Below, piece after piece: positions 28,941 to 37,858 of a DNA stretch of 64,000 nucleotides. The DNA lies in assembly GCA_030446715.1 (NCBI GenBank), contig JAUJMU010000003.1:267530-331529 (forward strand), given 5' to 3'. This DNA comes from Cytophagales bacterium (GTDB taxonomy: Bacteria; Bacteroidota; Bacteroidia; Cytophagales; 172606-1). The first letter of the stretch is position 1; each line of letters opens with the position of its first letter. The notes below the pieces were generated by a model that searched no databases, had not been told where the DNA came from, and saw only the letters and a program-made list of their open reading frames with translations. The translations under genes and the position numbers were made by a program.

Positions 28941-29358
28941 GCGTCAGATCATACTACGGTACATGTACCAGTTTCTGCCTCTTCAGGGACCTCACCCCCA
29001 ACCCCTCCCCATGGGAGCTACGATTATGACACAAAATGGAAAGGGAACCGGGCAGGAATTTAAAATGGGCTTAAATTCTTGATTCTGGCCTTTTCAGAAC
29101 CTCACCCCCAACCCCTCTCCTCGGGAGAGGGGAGCCACAAACGCATGCCTATCAGCAAGTTGCAAAATGTGTCCTGATCGTAGCTCCTTGGGAAAGGGGA
29201 GTCACAACGATCTGATTTACAGTTGGTCAGAAAAATGTTCTGATCATAGCTCCCGGGGAAAGGGGAGAAAAACGCCGCTGTGGCTCCCCCTCTCCCAGGG
29301 AGAGGGGGCCGGGGGGGTGAGGTCCCTTGCCGGAATGTACCGTAGTATAGCGTCAGAT
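28941..29358. mobile_element. 400-bp MITE-like element with 14-bp TIRs and 9-bp target duplication
   Basis: Direct repeats GCGTCAGAT at 28941-28949 and 29350-29358 flank a 400-bp insert. Its ends are perfect 14-bp inverted repeats, ATACTACGGTACAT (28951-28964) and ATGTACCGTAGTAT (29335-29348). Inside is a second inverted pair, GGGACCTCACCCCC (28986-28999) and GGGGGTGAGGTCCC (29313-29326), plus two copies each of an ACCTCACCCCCAACCCCTC unit and a GATCNTAGCTCC...GGGAAAGGGGAG unit. No transposase is encoded. It therefore looks like a non-autonomous transposable element inserted right after the exonuclease stop codon. Confidence 0.85.
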
Positions 29359-29380
29359 ATAAAAGACTTCACAGGACTGC

Positions 29381-29411
29381 AAGCCGGCTGGGAATTCCCG
29401 CCGGCTTTTTT
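29381..29411 (+). terminator. Terminator of the DnaQ-like gene, displaced by the MITE
   Basis: AAGCCGGC (29381-29388) pairs with GCCGGCTT (29400-29407), with GGGAATTCCC as inner palindrome and a T-run to 29411. It now lies about 440 bp beyond the exonuclease stop because the element inserted between. Confidence 0.85.
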
Positions 29412-29464
29412 AACTTTAAAGTGAAAATTTAAGGTAGATTTTTCTTAACCGGAGATTTTAAAAT

Positions 29465-30850
29465 ATGAAAACCAGCCTTTTTGCAGCCTTCATCCTTCTG
29501 TTATTGGTTTTTGGCTGCAGACAACAGGAAGAATATGATCTGGCAGTCACCAACATAACCCTGTTCGATTCAGAGACCAAAAAGACCATTTACAATAAGA
29601 CGATATTAATCATCAGCGATACTGTTACCGCAATAGTGGATGGTGATCAAAAAGTTGCGGCTAAAAAAGTAATTGACGGGAAGGGGCGGCTGGTTACTCC
29701 AGGACTGGTAGATACTCATATTCACATGACTGATGTCTTTGGAGATTATGATGCGGCGCCTCAGTACCTTGCCAGTGACTCAGCTTCATTTTACCGGGAG
29801 CGTCTGGCAAAAACTCACCTTGCATATGGTGTAACTACAGTTGCCGATATGGGCCAGCCTGAAAAATGGATGAGCATTACCATGGACTGGCAGAATACCC
29901 CCGATCCGAAATACCCCAACTTGTTTAACTGCGGTTCAGCCCTGATATCTGATGAAGAAAGAGTGCCTTACGTCAGTCATGCAGAAGTAGCTGATTCTGA
30001 GGAGGCCGAAAGAAAAGTTCAGGAGTATTATGGAAAGGGAGTACGCCATATAAAGCTTTACTGGAGATTAAGAGAGGCTGAAATGAAAGCCGCAGCTGAA
30101 AAAGCCCGGTCTCTGGGCATGAATATATATGCCCATATTGACAACAACATCATCAGTATTAATCAGGCATTGGACATGGAGGTCAGGCATTTTGAGCATG
30201 CAAGCACTGTTTCCAATGATGTTTTTCAGTTCCAGACTCATGGCGACTCCCTCACTGAACTTATGCAGCTCCACTATCCGGAGGTGCAGGCATACATGCC
30301 TTTTGCCCTTGAGAAAATTCAGTATGTAGAGGATAATCCCGATCTGCGGGAAAGAAGGGATCAACTTATCGGAAAAATGATTGACGCCGGGGCCAGCCTG
30401 TCCACTACAATCCATTTGTTCGGATCCTTTTGCGGTAGAACCTACTTTGATTCTTCTCTGGAGTCCCATTACCGGGATGAAACCCCACAGCTGAATCAAA
30501 ATCAAAAGAAAAGACTGAATGCTGCTTTTGATACCTATATGGCTTATCTTAAACGGGCACACGATAAGGGGCTTGCCCTAAGGATCGGGACAGATGGTAA
30601 GGAGGGTGGAAAGGCCGCTCTTTCTGAAATGCTCCTGCTTGCCGAAGCTGGCTTTTCGATGGCCGATACTCTGCAAATTGCCACTTACAATGGCGCAAGG
30701 GCACTGAATGCTGATAAACACCTTGGCTCAATCAAGCCGGGAAAAAAAGCAGATCTGATCATTTTTGATAAAGACCCTTTCAAGGATTATAAGAACCTGC
30801 TCTCGGAGAAGACCATAGTCAAGGGAGGGATGGTTTATCTGAAGCAGTAA
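29465..30850 (+). CDS. Amidohydrolase family lipoprotein (imidazolonepropionase-like)
   Basis: A 461-residue lipoprotein with lipobox VFGC at residues 15-18. The amidohydrolase fold has the metal site DTHIHM near residue 85, KLYWRLRE (Lys region), AHIDNN and HFEHAS (His ligands), and the catalytic Asp in RIGTDGKEGG; it ends with the typical IKPGKKADLIIFDKDP strand. Likely hydrolyses amide or ester bonds of a cyclic or peptide-like substrate in the periplasm. The gene is visibly AT-richer than its neighbours and lies just after the MITE-like element, so transfer is possible. Confidence 0.88.
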   Translation: MKTSLFAAFILLLLVFGCRQQEEYDLAVTNITLFDSETKKTIYNKTILIISDTVTAIVDGDQKVAAKKVIDGKGRLVTPGLVDTHIHMTDVFGDYDAAPQYLASDSASFYRERLAKTHLAYGVTTVADMGQPEKWMSITMDWQNTPDPKYPNLFNCGSALISDEERVPYVSHAEVADSEEAERKVQEYYGKGVRHIKLYWRLREAEMKAAAEKARSLGMNIYAHIDNNIISINQALDMEVRHFEHASTVSNDVFQFQTHGDSLTELMQLHYPEVQAYMPFALEKIQYVEDNPDLRERRDQLIGKMIDAGASLSTTIHLFGSFCGRTYFDSSLESHYRDETPQLNQNQKKRLNAAFDTYMAYLKRAHDKGLALRIGTDGKEGGKAALSEMLLLAEAGFSMADTLQIATYNGARALNADKHLGSIKPGKKADLIIFDKDPFKDYKNLLSEKTIVKGGMVYLKQ

Positions 30851-31040
30851 CCTAACAGGAACCAATAGTCAATATTCTCTATCCCACGAACCTTTCTGGA
30901 ATTCGCTTTGCAGCTGATTCGCCGTTACTTTGCCGGTTGATGCCCGTATTCCGGGAAGCTCCCTGCTGATCAGCCTGATTCCCCTGCCGGTAAGTCAGCT
31001 GTTCAAGCGGATCCTGAAGGTTTTGCCGTAAGGACAAAGG

Positions 31041-33509
31041 TCAGAAAGGGTAGCCGATCCCCACGTTGATCACCGTCTGATTCTTTTCGCCTAACGGGCG
31101 GCGCAGGGTCAGGTTGCGGAAAGCAAACCGGTCTTCGCCCCGGCGGCCGGGGTCGTATAGCTTGGTGGCTACGTCTAACCGGACAATCAGGAACGAGAAA
31201 TCGAGCCGGATGCCGAGGCCGCCCCCCACGGCGATTTCTTTGAAGAAGCTGTTAAAGGCAAATTCACCTCCCGGGTAAGCATTATTGGCCCGCGCCAGCC
31301 AAACGTTACCCGCGTCAATGAACGCGGCTCCCTCCAGAACGCTGATGATGTCGAAGCGGTATTCGGCACTGGATTCCAGCACAATGTCGCCAGGTTGTTC
31401 GAAGTTGTAGATTGCGTAGCTCCCGTCTCCGGACAAACTGTCAGGAAAAGAGCCGAGGCCAAGCCGACGGGGTGCCCAGGCCCTTACGCTGTTGCTGCCA
31501 CCGGCAAAGAAAAACTTCTCGTAGGGCAGGGAGCGGGCCGGGCCGTAGGGGTTTGCCAGCCCCACATTTACCCGAAACGCCCAGGTACTTCTTTTGCCCT
31601 GCGGAACGTAATACCGGAAATCCGCGCTGAAGCGGAGGAAGCGGTAAAACTGCAATCCGCTGTTGAGGCTGTCGCCCTGAAGGCCAAGAAAATTGAGGTA
31701 CGACCCGCCGCTTTCCCCGAATAACCGCAGATAGTGCGTCCGGGAGCCCGGATTGGTCAGACTGCCGTTGAAAGTATACGAAGCATTGACGCTGGACACA
31801 AACGACCGGCGGAAGGCCCGCCAAAGCGTACTGCCCTGTTCGCGCAGGGTAGTATCCACGTACTGCTGAAAAGCCGGATCAGTATAGGTGGAGTAGATCC
31901 GGCTGATGTCCAGCGGCGTCACGGTATACTGGTGGCGCGGACTGGGCTGCCAGTTGTAGGCAAATGCGCTTCGGAAGTTGTACCGGCGGTATTCCGGCCG
32001 TACGGTGAGGTTATAACCCGCCGTGATCCGGGTAGAAGGGTTATACCGGTTGAAATAATATTTGAGCCGCGAAGGAAAAAGGATCTGCGGAAAGGTAAGG
32101 GTGGAGGTGATGTTCAGTTCCTTACTGGCGTATACGTTTCTCAGGTCCGTAACTGCTGCCTGGCCTTCAATACCGCCCGTAGCCCGCACTTCGAAGATTT
32201 CCATGCCGTTGAACACGTTACGTACCTTGAAGTTGAGGCTGCCGAATGGCCCGGGGAAGCCCATCGTGACCGTACCGCCGCCTTCAGCCGTGTACGAATA
32301 TTTTTCAATGGGATTGGTGAATATCCGGGCAATGAATTTGCCGCCGGTGGTATCGTAATAAATATTGGCAAACTTGAAAATATCGATGCTGGTCAGCAGA
32401 CGCTGCGTTTCCAGGGTATTGTTGAGGCTGTACAAATCTCCGGGCCGGATCTGCAGCTTGGTATCCAGCACCCGGCGGGAGTAGCGGTGGTTGCGGGCAA
32501 GGTAGTGAATGCCCTGGTACACAATCGTATCCCGTTTCACCCGGCGGCTTTGGTTGTCGGCATCTTCCAGAAAATAAACTTCCTGAATCCGGTATCGCTG
32601 GTGCTGCTGATTCCGGCCGGGCTTATTGATCAGGGTATAAATATCTACCTGGTGGCTGGCCCTTGCCGTGTCGCGGATGGTGGTGTCACGCACGGTTGAA
32701 TCTACTTCAAACTCTACGAACTGACGGCTGAAGTTGTAGTAGCCGTTGTTTCGCATGATCCGGTCAATCCGGTCCCTTTCCGAATCCAGTTTGTCCACGT
32801 CATACTGACTGCCCGGTTTGATGGCAGAACCCGTCAGATTCACGCGCAGCAGACTGTCCATTTTGGGGTTATCGGTGACATAATTGGTATCCAGTACCCG
32901 GTAAGGGGTGTTTTCGGTCACCAGATAAGTGACAGTGGCATTCCGGCGCTGGGGATTTAAATCATACCGGAAGGAGGTTTTACCGTTGAAAAAACCTTTC
33001 CGGTTGAGGTAGGCCTTCATCTGGTCCGCCGTCTGCTTTGCAAGCGAGGAATCAAATACAACGGGCGGCTCCCCGACGCGCATCAGGAAATTTCCTTCCT
33101 GCAGGGCTTTATCCAGCTTGTCCAGCTTGCGGTCTTTCTGCCTTTTGAGTCGCCGTACCCGGGCCGTCTGATCCTCCGTTTCGGCTTCGGCGATCCGGGT
33201 ATTGAATCTCTGGGTGGTAGCTTCGATCCGGGCTTCCACTTTCTCCCGGTTGTAATACCGGCTACCCACGTAGTAAACCCAGAGGAAGGGCTGGATCGGC
33301 AGACCAAAAAGCCGCCGGTTAGCGGTTTGCCGGTAAAAAGGCGTCAGTTCGCTGGATGGAACTTTCTTATTGCCCTTGATGGTCTGGTTGTACAACAGAT
33401 ACTGATCCTGTTTCAGTAACCTGTCTTTATTGAGGCAACCGCTCAGGATGCCCGTTGTCAGACAGGCGATTATCGCGTAATATAGTGTGAACTTCAACAA
33501 CCTGCTCAA
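31041..33509 (-). CDS. tamL: Translocation and assembly module lipoprotein TamL (BamA/TamA-like)
   Basis: An 822-residue outer-membrane protein of the Omp85 superfamily. N-terminal signal with lipobox LSGC (residues 22-25), POTRA-like repeats to about 400 (for example GNKKVPSSELTPFYR), then a C-terminal 16-strand barrel domain with GGSNSVRAWAPRRLG (the VRGF/Y-like lid motif) and ending in INVGIGYPF. In Bacteroidota the TamA equivalent is a lipoprotein, TamL, which works with TamB in envelope protein or lipid transfer. The only long start is TTG at 33509, which shares a base with the divergent methyltransferase ATG; TTG codons at 33500 or 33497 are alternatives. Confidence 0.88.
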   Translation of the reverse strand: MSRLLKFTLYYAIIACLTTGILSGCLNKDRLLKQDQYLLYNQTIKGNKKVPSSELTPFYRQTANRRLFGLPIQPFLWVYYVGSRYYNREKVEARIEATTQRFNTRIAEAETEDQTARVRRLKRQKDRKLDKLDKALQEGNFLMRVGEPPVVFDSSLAKQTADQMKAYLNRKGFFNGKTSFRYDLNPQRRNATVTYLVTENTPYRVLDTNYVTDNPKMDSLLRVNLTGSAIKPGSQYDVDKLDSERDRIDRIMRNNGYYNFSRQFVEFEVDSTVRDTTIRDTARASHQVDIYTLINKPGRNQQHQRYRIQEVYFLEDADNQSRRVKRDTIVYQGIHYLARNHRYSRRVLDTKLQIRPGDLYSLNNTLETQRLLTSIDIFKFANIYYDTTGGKFIARIFTNPIEKYSYTAEGGGTVTMGFPGPFGSLNFKVRNVFNGMEIFEVRATGGIEGQAAVTDLRNVYASKELNITSTLTFPQILFPSRLKYYFNRYNPSTRITAGYNLTVRPEYRRYNFRSAFAYNWQPSPRHQYTVTPLDISRIYSTYTDPAFQQYVDTTLREQGSTLWRAFRRSFVSSVNASYTFNGSLTNPGSRTHYLRLFGESGGSYLNFLGLQGDSLNSGLQFYRFLRFSADFRYYVPQGKRSTWAFRVNVGLANPYGPARSLPYEKFFFAGGSNSVRAWAPRRLGLGSFPDSLSGDGSYAIYNFEQPGDIVLESSAEYRFDIISVLEGAAFIDAGNVWLARANNAYPGGEFAFNSFFKEIAVGGGLGIRLDFSFLIVRLDVATKLYDPGRRGEDRFAFRNLTLRRPLGEKNQTVINVGIGYPF

Positions 33510-34261
33510 TGGTTTCGGGTAAGTGGCTCAAACTTGTAAAATCCCTGCAAATAAAGAAATACCGGCAACTCCATCAATGTTTTCTGGTGGAGGGCACCAA
33601 AAGCGTACTTGAATTACTGGACTCTCATCTGGTCATTGAAGTATTGTTTGGCACAGACACTTTTTTACGGCAGCATATACGCACCCGGAGTGACATAAGT
33701 TTTGAATACCACCCGGCTTCTGACGACGAACTGGCACGGATGGGCAGTTTCCAGACAAATAATTCAGTCCTTGCCGTTGTGCAGATGCCCCGCCAACACC
33801 CGCTGCGGATTGAAAAAGGGGAGTATGCGCTTGCTCTGGATGGAATTCAGGACCCCGGCAATCTGGGCACCATCCTCCGGATAGCCGACTGGTACGGGTT
33901 GAAAAAAATATTTTGTTCAGAAGATACCGCTGACCTTTATAACCCCAAGGTAATCTCTTCCAGCATGGGTTCGTTTATGCGGGTCAGTACCTGGTACGGT
34001 GACCTTGGAGTGCATTTTGAGACCATGCAGAATATTCCGATCCTTGGGGCTTTTCTGGAAGGAGAAAATGTCCACCAGTATACCTTTCCGGATTCCGGAA
34101 TCATTGTGACGGGCAACGAATCCAAAGGGATCAGGACTGATCTTCATGCTTATATCAGCGACAGGGTGCACATACCCCGTTATGGCGGTGCCGAATCGCT
34201 GAATGCCGGCATTGCCACTGCCATCATCTGCGACAATCTGCGGAGGACAAAAAAGGTGTAA
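33509..34261 (+). CDS. TrmH/SpoU family RNA 2'-O-methyltransferase
   Basis: A 250-residue SPOUT methyltransferase. Substrate-binding N-terminus (VKSLQIKKYRQLHQCFLVEGTKSVLEL), then the knot domain with LDGIQDPGNLGTILRIADWYG, NESKGIRTD and SLNAGIATAIICDN, the three family motifs. It methylates ribose in rRNA or tRNA; RlmB and TrmH-type specificity cannot be told apart. The ATG at 33509 overlaps the start of the divergent tamL, leaving no room between the two coding regions. Confidence 0.9.
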   Translation: MVSGKWLKLVKSLQIKKYRQLHQCFLVEGTKSVLELLDSHLVIEVLFGTDTFLRQHIRTRSDISFEYHPASDDELARMGSFQTNNSVLAVVQMPRQHPLRIEKGEYALALDGIQDPGNLGTILRIADWYGLKKIFCSEDTADLYNPKVISSSMGSFMRVSTWYGDLGVHFETMQNIPILGAFLEGENVHQYTFPDSGIIVTGNESKGIRTDLHAYISDRVHIPRYGGAESLNAGIATAIICDNLRRTKKV

Positions 34262-34339
34262 GTCGTTTCAGAGTCGCCAGTCGTAAGGGGCAGAGTTGTA
34301 AGCGGGCAGTGGCTGACGCAACTGTTTGCCCCCGCCAAA

Positions 34340-34390
34340 CCCCTTACGACTGGTATAGACGCCATGCATGGCGTCTCTGCACTTACGACT
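34340..34390 (-). repeat. Palindromic interspersed repeat, copy A
   Basis: Read on the minus strand: AGTCGTAAGTG, then CAG and the 20-bp perfect palindrome AGACGCCATGCATGGCGTCT (34357-34376), then ATACCAGTCGTAAGGGG. About 90 percent identical to copy B at 53702-53750. It overlaps the stop codon of the transporter gene at 34383. Confidence 0.85.
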
Positions 34391-35171
34391 CTGGACTTAC
34401 GACTACCAGAGCAGGGGCAAGGTAGCGGTCAATGAAGGAATGGGCGATGTAGAGCAGGGGAGTAAGCCCAACCGCTACCACAAATTTGTAGATGTAATTG
34501 ATGATGCCCACGGCTAACACCTGCGAAAAAGTCCAGTTGCCGAACACGTAAAAGGCAATCCAGAGTACCAGAAAGCTGTCTGCCAGCTGCGATACGACCG
34601 TAGAACCCGTGGCCCGCAGCCAGAGAAAACGGTTCTGCGTCAACCGCCGGAGGTATTGGAAAACATAGGCATCCATCACTTGCCCGACCAGAAAGGCGGT
34701 CAGGGAGCCGGTGATGATGCCCAGGCCCTGCCGGAAAATTTTACCGAACGCAAAATTGATGTCGAGCCCGTTTTCGCGGTTTACTTCCAGCCAGAACTGC
34801 GCCGGAGGAAGCAGGGTAGTCAGGTAGATGGCAAAAAAGGAATAAAGAATGAAACCCGCCGTAATGTAACTGATCCGCTTTACTCCTGCCGGACCGAAGT
34901 ATTCATTGATCACATCGGATGTAACAAAGACCACCGGCCAGATCAGCGCCCCGGCAGTCAGGTTAAAATCCAGCACAAAACCGCTCAAGAGGGGAATATG
35001 CGCGGGCTCCATGCCCAGTAATGACTCAACTGAAAATATCTTCACTCCGATGATTTCCGCCAGCAGGGCGTTGGTCAGGAAAATACCGCACAGCAATACG
35101 TATAGTGTATTCTTCCGGCGGGAATCAATGGGGGCGGTGGTTTTCACGGGGCGACAGGATTGGTACGGCAT
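34383..35171 (-). CDS. Queuosine precursor transporter (YhhQ family)
   Basis: About 262 residues from the ATG at 35171 (MPYQSCRPVKTTAPIDSRRK); a TTG at 35198 is less likely. Six to seven hydrophobic helices and the family signature (SDVINEYFG; QALGIITGSLTAFLVGQVMDAYVF; RATGSTVVSQLADSFLVLWIAF) match the vitamin uptake-like YhhQ group that imports preQ0 or preQ1 for tRNA queuosine. The last codons and stop are made by the palindromic repeat at 34340-34390. No que genes or preQ1 riboswitch are seen nearby. Confidence 0.88.
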   Translation of the reverse strand: MPYQSCRPVKTTAPIDSRRKNTLYVLLCGIFLTNALLAEIIGVKIFSVESLLGMEPAHIPLLSGFVLDFNLTAGALIWPVVFVTSDVINEYFGPAGVKRISYITAGFILYSFFAIYLTTLLPPAQFWLEVNRENGLDINFAFGKIFRQGLGIITGSLTAFLVGQVMDAYVFQYLRRLTQNRFLWLRATGSTVVSQLADSFLVLWIAFYVFGNWTFSQVLAVGIINYIYKFVVAVGLTPLLYIAHSFIDRYLAPALVVVSPES

Positions 35172-35380
35172 TTTAACAAAGTGTCCATAAGTATCCAAAC
35201 TTTTTTCCTGAGCAAGGCAGTTGCCGGAGTTCCCGGGGAGAGAGGCAATACGCCGAAGTCTTGTATCATTTTACTGCTCTCCCTCGAAAGCCGCAGTGAC
35301 ATTGACACAGTGGAGCCCGACGATGAGGCTTTTGCCCTGAAAAAATAGATCTCAGCCCCCGCAAATAACACGGAAAATTT

Positions 35381-36292
35381 TTACTCAACCACTATGTCTT
35401 CTCCCTCAATGGAGAGAATGGTATCGGGAAAAATTTCCTTTGCTTCGGTAAGGAAGGGAGTCAGGTCGCGGTAACGGGAGGAGTAGTGGCCCAGGACCAG
35501 TTTGTGTACTCCCGCCATTTGGGCGATACTGGCTGCCTGACGGGCCGTGCTATGGTAAGTTTCGGCAGCCCGTTCCCGCTGGTCATCCAGAAAAGTTGAC
35601 TCGTGGTAGAGCAAATCAACGCCCCGGATGTACTCCACAAGTTCCTCGTGGTAGCGGGTATCCGAGCAGTAGGCATAACTACGGGGTTGCCTTGGCGGCA
35701 GCGTCAGTTGTTCGTTGCGGTAGAGCAGGCTGCCCGATTGGTCAAACAGGTCCTTGCCTTCTTTCAGCCGCTTCAGCTGGTGCACCGAAAGGCTGGGCGG
35801 CAGCATTTCTTTACCAATCCGGCGTTTGCCGGTTTTTTCCCGGAACAGAAAGCCCATGCATAGAATCCGGTGACTCAGCGGCAGCGTTTGCACCGAGAAG
35901 TGTTCAGTTTCCAGAATCACTTCCGGCACCGGACCTACTTCGTGGTAATGCAGCCGGTAACAAAGGGTAGTATGGGAATACCTGAACTGGGTGGTAATGA
36001 TTTCTTCCAGCCCGGGCGGGCCGTAAAGGTACATATCCTCGGCGCGGCCATTGAGGTGCAGACTGGAAAGTAATCCGACCAGTCCGAGGTAATGATCACC
36101 GTGCAGGTGACTGATAAATATATAACGAATGCGGCTAGCCCGCTGCCGGAGCGCGAGTAGCCGCATCTGGGTTCCTTCCCCGCAGTCAATCAGCAAATGT
36201 TCCTGACCGATCCGCAGCAACTGGGAAGTTGGATTGCGGTTATGGGCAGGGGAAGCTGAATTGCTGCCCAGAATGGTAACAACGAAACTCAA
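35381..36292 (-). CDS. rnz: Ribonuclease Z
   Basis: A 303-residue metallo-beta-lactamase-fold RNase Z that trims tRNA 3' ends. Zinc motif FISHLHGDHYLGLVG (HxHxDH), SHRILCMGFLF, CSDTRYHEELVEYI and HSTARQAASIAQ, and GHYSSRY are all present. The start is TTG at 36292 (family-like MSFVVTILGSNSASPAHNRN): it overlaps the stop codon of the upstream STAS gene in TTGA, so translation is probably coupled. Confidence 0.95.
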   Translation of the reverse strand: MSFVVTILGSNSASPAHNRNPTSQLLRIGQEHLLIDCGEGTQMRLLALRQRASRIRYIFISHLHGDHYLGLVGLLSSLHLNGRAEDMYLYGPPGLEEIITTQFRYSHTTLCYRLHYHEVGPVPEVILETEHFSVQTLPLSHRILCMGFLFREKTGKRRIGKEMLPPSLSVHQLKRLKEGKDLFDQSGSLLYRNEQLTLPPRQPRSYAYCSDTRYHEELVEYIRGVDLLYHESTFLDDQRERAAETYHSTARQAASIAQMAGVHKLVLGHYSSRYRDLTPFLTEAKEIFPDTILSIEGEDIVVE

Positions 36293-36678
36293 GCCTTGTC
36301 GTCGCTTTCTTCGGTACCGAGCTGGCTTTCCAGTTCACTGAAAAAAACGGAATCTATTGCTTCCTGCACCGTTGGCAGGATATCCAGTACGCTGTCAAGC
36401 TGGGAAATCTTGATCAGTTTCATGACGTGATCCGTCACACCGGCAAGCACAAAAGCACCTTCTGCATCATTGGCCAGCCGGTTTCCCACCAGAATTGAGC
36501 TCAGACCGGATGAGTCGATATACTTCACCTGCGACAGGTCCAGAATTAAATTTTTGTATCCTTCCGCGTTCAGCGTTACAAATTCGGATTTCAATTGGGG
36601 AGATACCGTGGCGTCAAGTTTGGCCTCGTGCAACTGGATAAGCAGGTATTTTTCTTGCTTGTCGATGGTGTACTTCAT
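36289..36678 (-). CDS. STAS domain protein (anti-sigma factor antagonist-like)
   Basis: A 129-residue SpoIIAA-like protein. The phosphorylatable Ser lies in YIDSSGLSSILVGN (residues 53-66; S56 or S57 by analogy with SpoIIAA). A C-terminal acidic tail (LESQLGTEESDDKA) extends beyond the domain. No anti-sigma kinase or phosphatase gene is adjacent. It is the first gene of a two-gene unit with RNase Z, overlapping by 4 bases. Confidence 0.9.
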   Translation of the reverse strand: MKYTIDKQEKYLLIQLHEAKLDATVSPQLKSEFVTLNAEGYKNLILDLSQVKYIDSSGLSSILVGNRLANDAEGAFVLAGVTDHVMKLIKISQLDSVLDILPTVQEAIDSVFFSELESQLGTEESDDKA

Positions 36679-36839
36679 AGTTGGTAGGGTGGTTTTAGAG
36701 AGTAAAACGGTAAAAGATTCTGATTATTGATTGGGAATGCCGGCGGTTTCCCTGAGTAAAAGGTATTGACCGGCATGACTTCCGGAAAACTCCGGAAAGT
36801 ATTCGCAAAATAAAATAACTACAGGCTTCAACGTTTTGT

Positions 36840-37781
36840 TCAGAGCCCGTTCATACAGGCCAGAATACTGGTTTCGATGCGTTTTTCAATGTCGGCCGAA
36901 TCGGTTTTCGAGAATTTCTCGCCGGTAACCTGTTCGTACAATTCAATATACCGGTCGGATATGATTTTTACCCGGTTGTCGTCCATTTCGGGAACACGCT
37001 GTCCTTCAAGGCCCTGAAAGCCGTTGCTGATCAACCACTCCCGGACAAACTCTTTGGAAAGGTGCTTTTGGGGCCGGTCAGCCGCCTGGTTTTCGGCATA
37101 GCCTTCTGCATAAAAGTACCTTGACGAATCAGGCGTATGCACCTCGTCAATGAGGTAAATGCGGTTTCCCGTCCGGCCGAATTCATACTTGGTATCAACC
37201 AGAATCAACCCCTTTTTTGCCGCCAGCCGGGTTCCCCGTTCAAACAGGGCAAGGGCAAATTCTTCGAGTTTACGGTACTCAGCCGCCGGCACAATCCCCC
37301 GGGCTACAATTTCAGCACCCGAAATATCCTCATCATGTCCTTCCTTCGCTTTGGTGGTAGGGGTGATGACCGGATGCGGCAATTTGTCGTTTTCTTTCAG
37401 GCCTTCGGGCAACTGCACGCCGCATAGTTTTCTTTTTCCGGATTTGTACACCCGCCAGGCGTGACCCGTCAGGTAGCCCCGCACGACCATTTCAACCGGA
37501 TAAGGCTCGCAGCGGATGCCGATACTCAGGTTTGGGTGCGGCACCTGCAGCAGCCAGTTGGGTACAATATCGGCGGTTTGTTCCAGAAAACGGGCGGCAA
37601 TCTGATTAAGGACTTGTCCCTTATACGGAATAGGACGGGGAAGGATTACGTCGAACGCAGAAATTCTGTCAGAAGCGACCACTGCCATCCGGTCGCCGAA
37701 GTAATAGACGTCCCGGACTTTCCCCCGGTAGAAACTGGTCTGGTTCTTAAAACTGAAATTGGTTTCTTTCAAAGCATTCAT
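36840..37781 (-). CDS. purC: SAICAR synthetase (purine biosynthesis)
   Basis: A 313-residue phosphoribosylaminoimidazole-succinocarboxamide synthase of the long (fungal/Bacteroidota-like) type. Motifs: FYRGKVRDVYYFGDRMAVVASDRISAFDV at the N-terminus, VVRGYLTGHAWRVYKSG, LILVDTKYEFG and YLIDEVHTPDSSRY. It joins aspartate to CAIR with ATP in the de novo purine pathway. Monocistronic by position; no PurR operator or purine riboswitch is visible upstream. Confidence 0.96.
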   Translation of the reverse strand: MNALKETNFSFKNQTSFYRGKVRDVYYFGDRMAVVASDRISAFDVILPRPIPYKGQVLNQIAARFLEQTADIVPNWLLQVPHPNLSIGIRCEPYPVEMVVRGYLTGHAWRVYKSGKRKLCGVQLPEGLKENDKLPHPVITPTTKAKEGHDEDISGAEIVARGIVPAAEYRKLEEFALALFERGTRLAAKKGLILVDTKYEFGRTGNRIYLIDEVHTPDSSRYFYAEGYAENQAADRPQKHLSKEFVREWLISNGFQGLEGQRVPEMDDNRVKIISDRYIELYEQVTGEKFSKTDSADIEKRIETSILACMNGL

Positions 37782-37858
37782 CCCGTAAGTGGTAAGGCGT
37801 AAAAATAGAATTCATATGCGTTAAGTCATAGGGTGGAAGGAAAAAAATAGAAGTTTGA

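Noticed and set aside
34262..34382. Possible small RNA or riboswitch upstream of the queuosine transporter
   Set aside because: The transporter is on the minus strand and this region is its 3' side; the structure belongs to the palindromic repeat, and no preQ1-type aptamer is seen at its 5' side (35172-35380).
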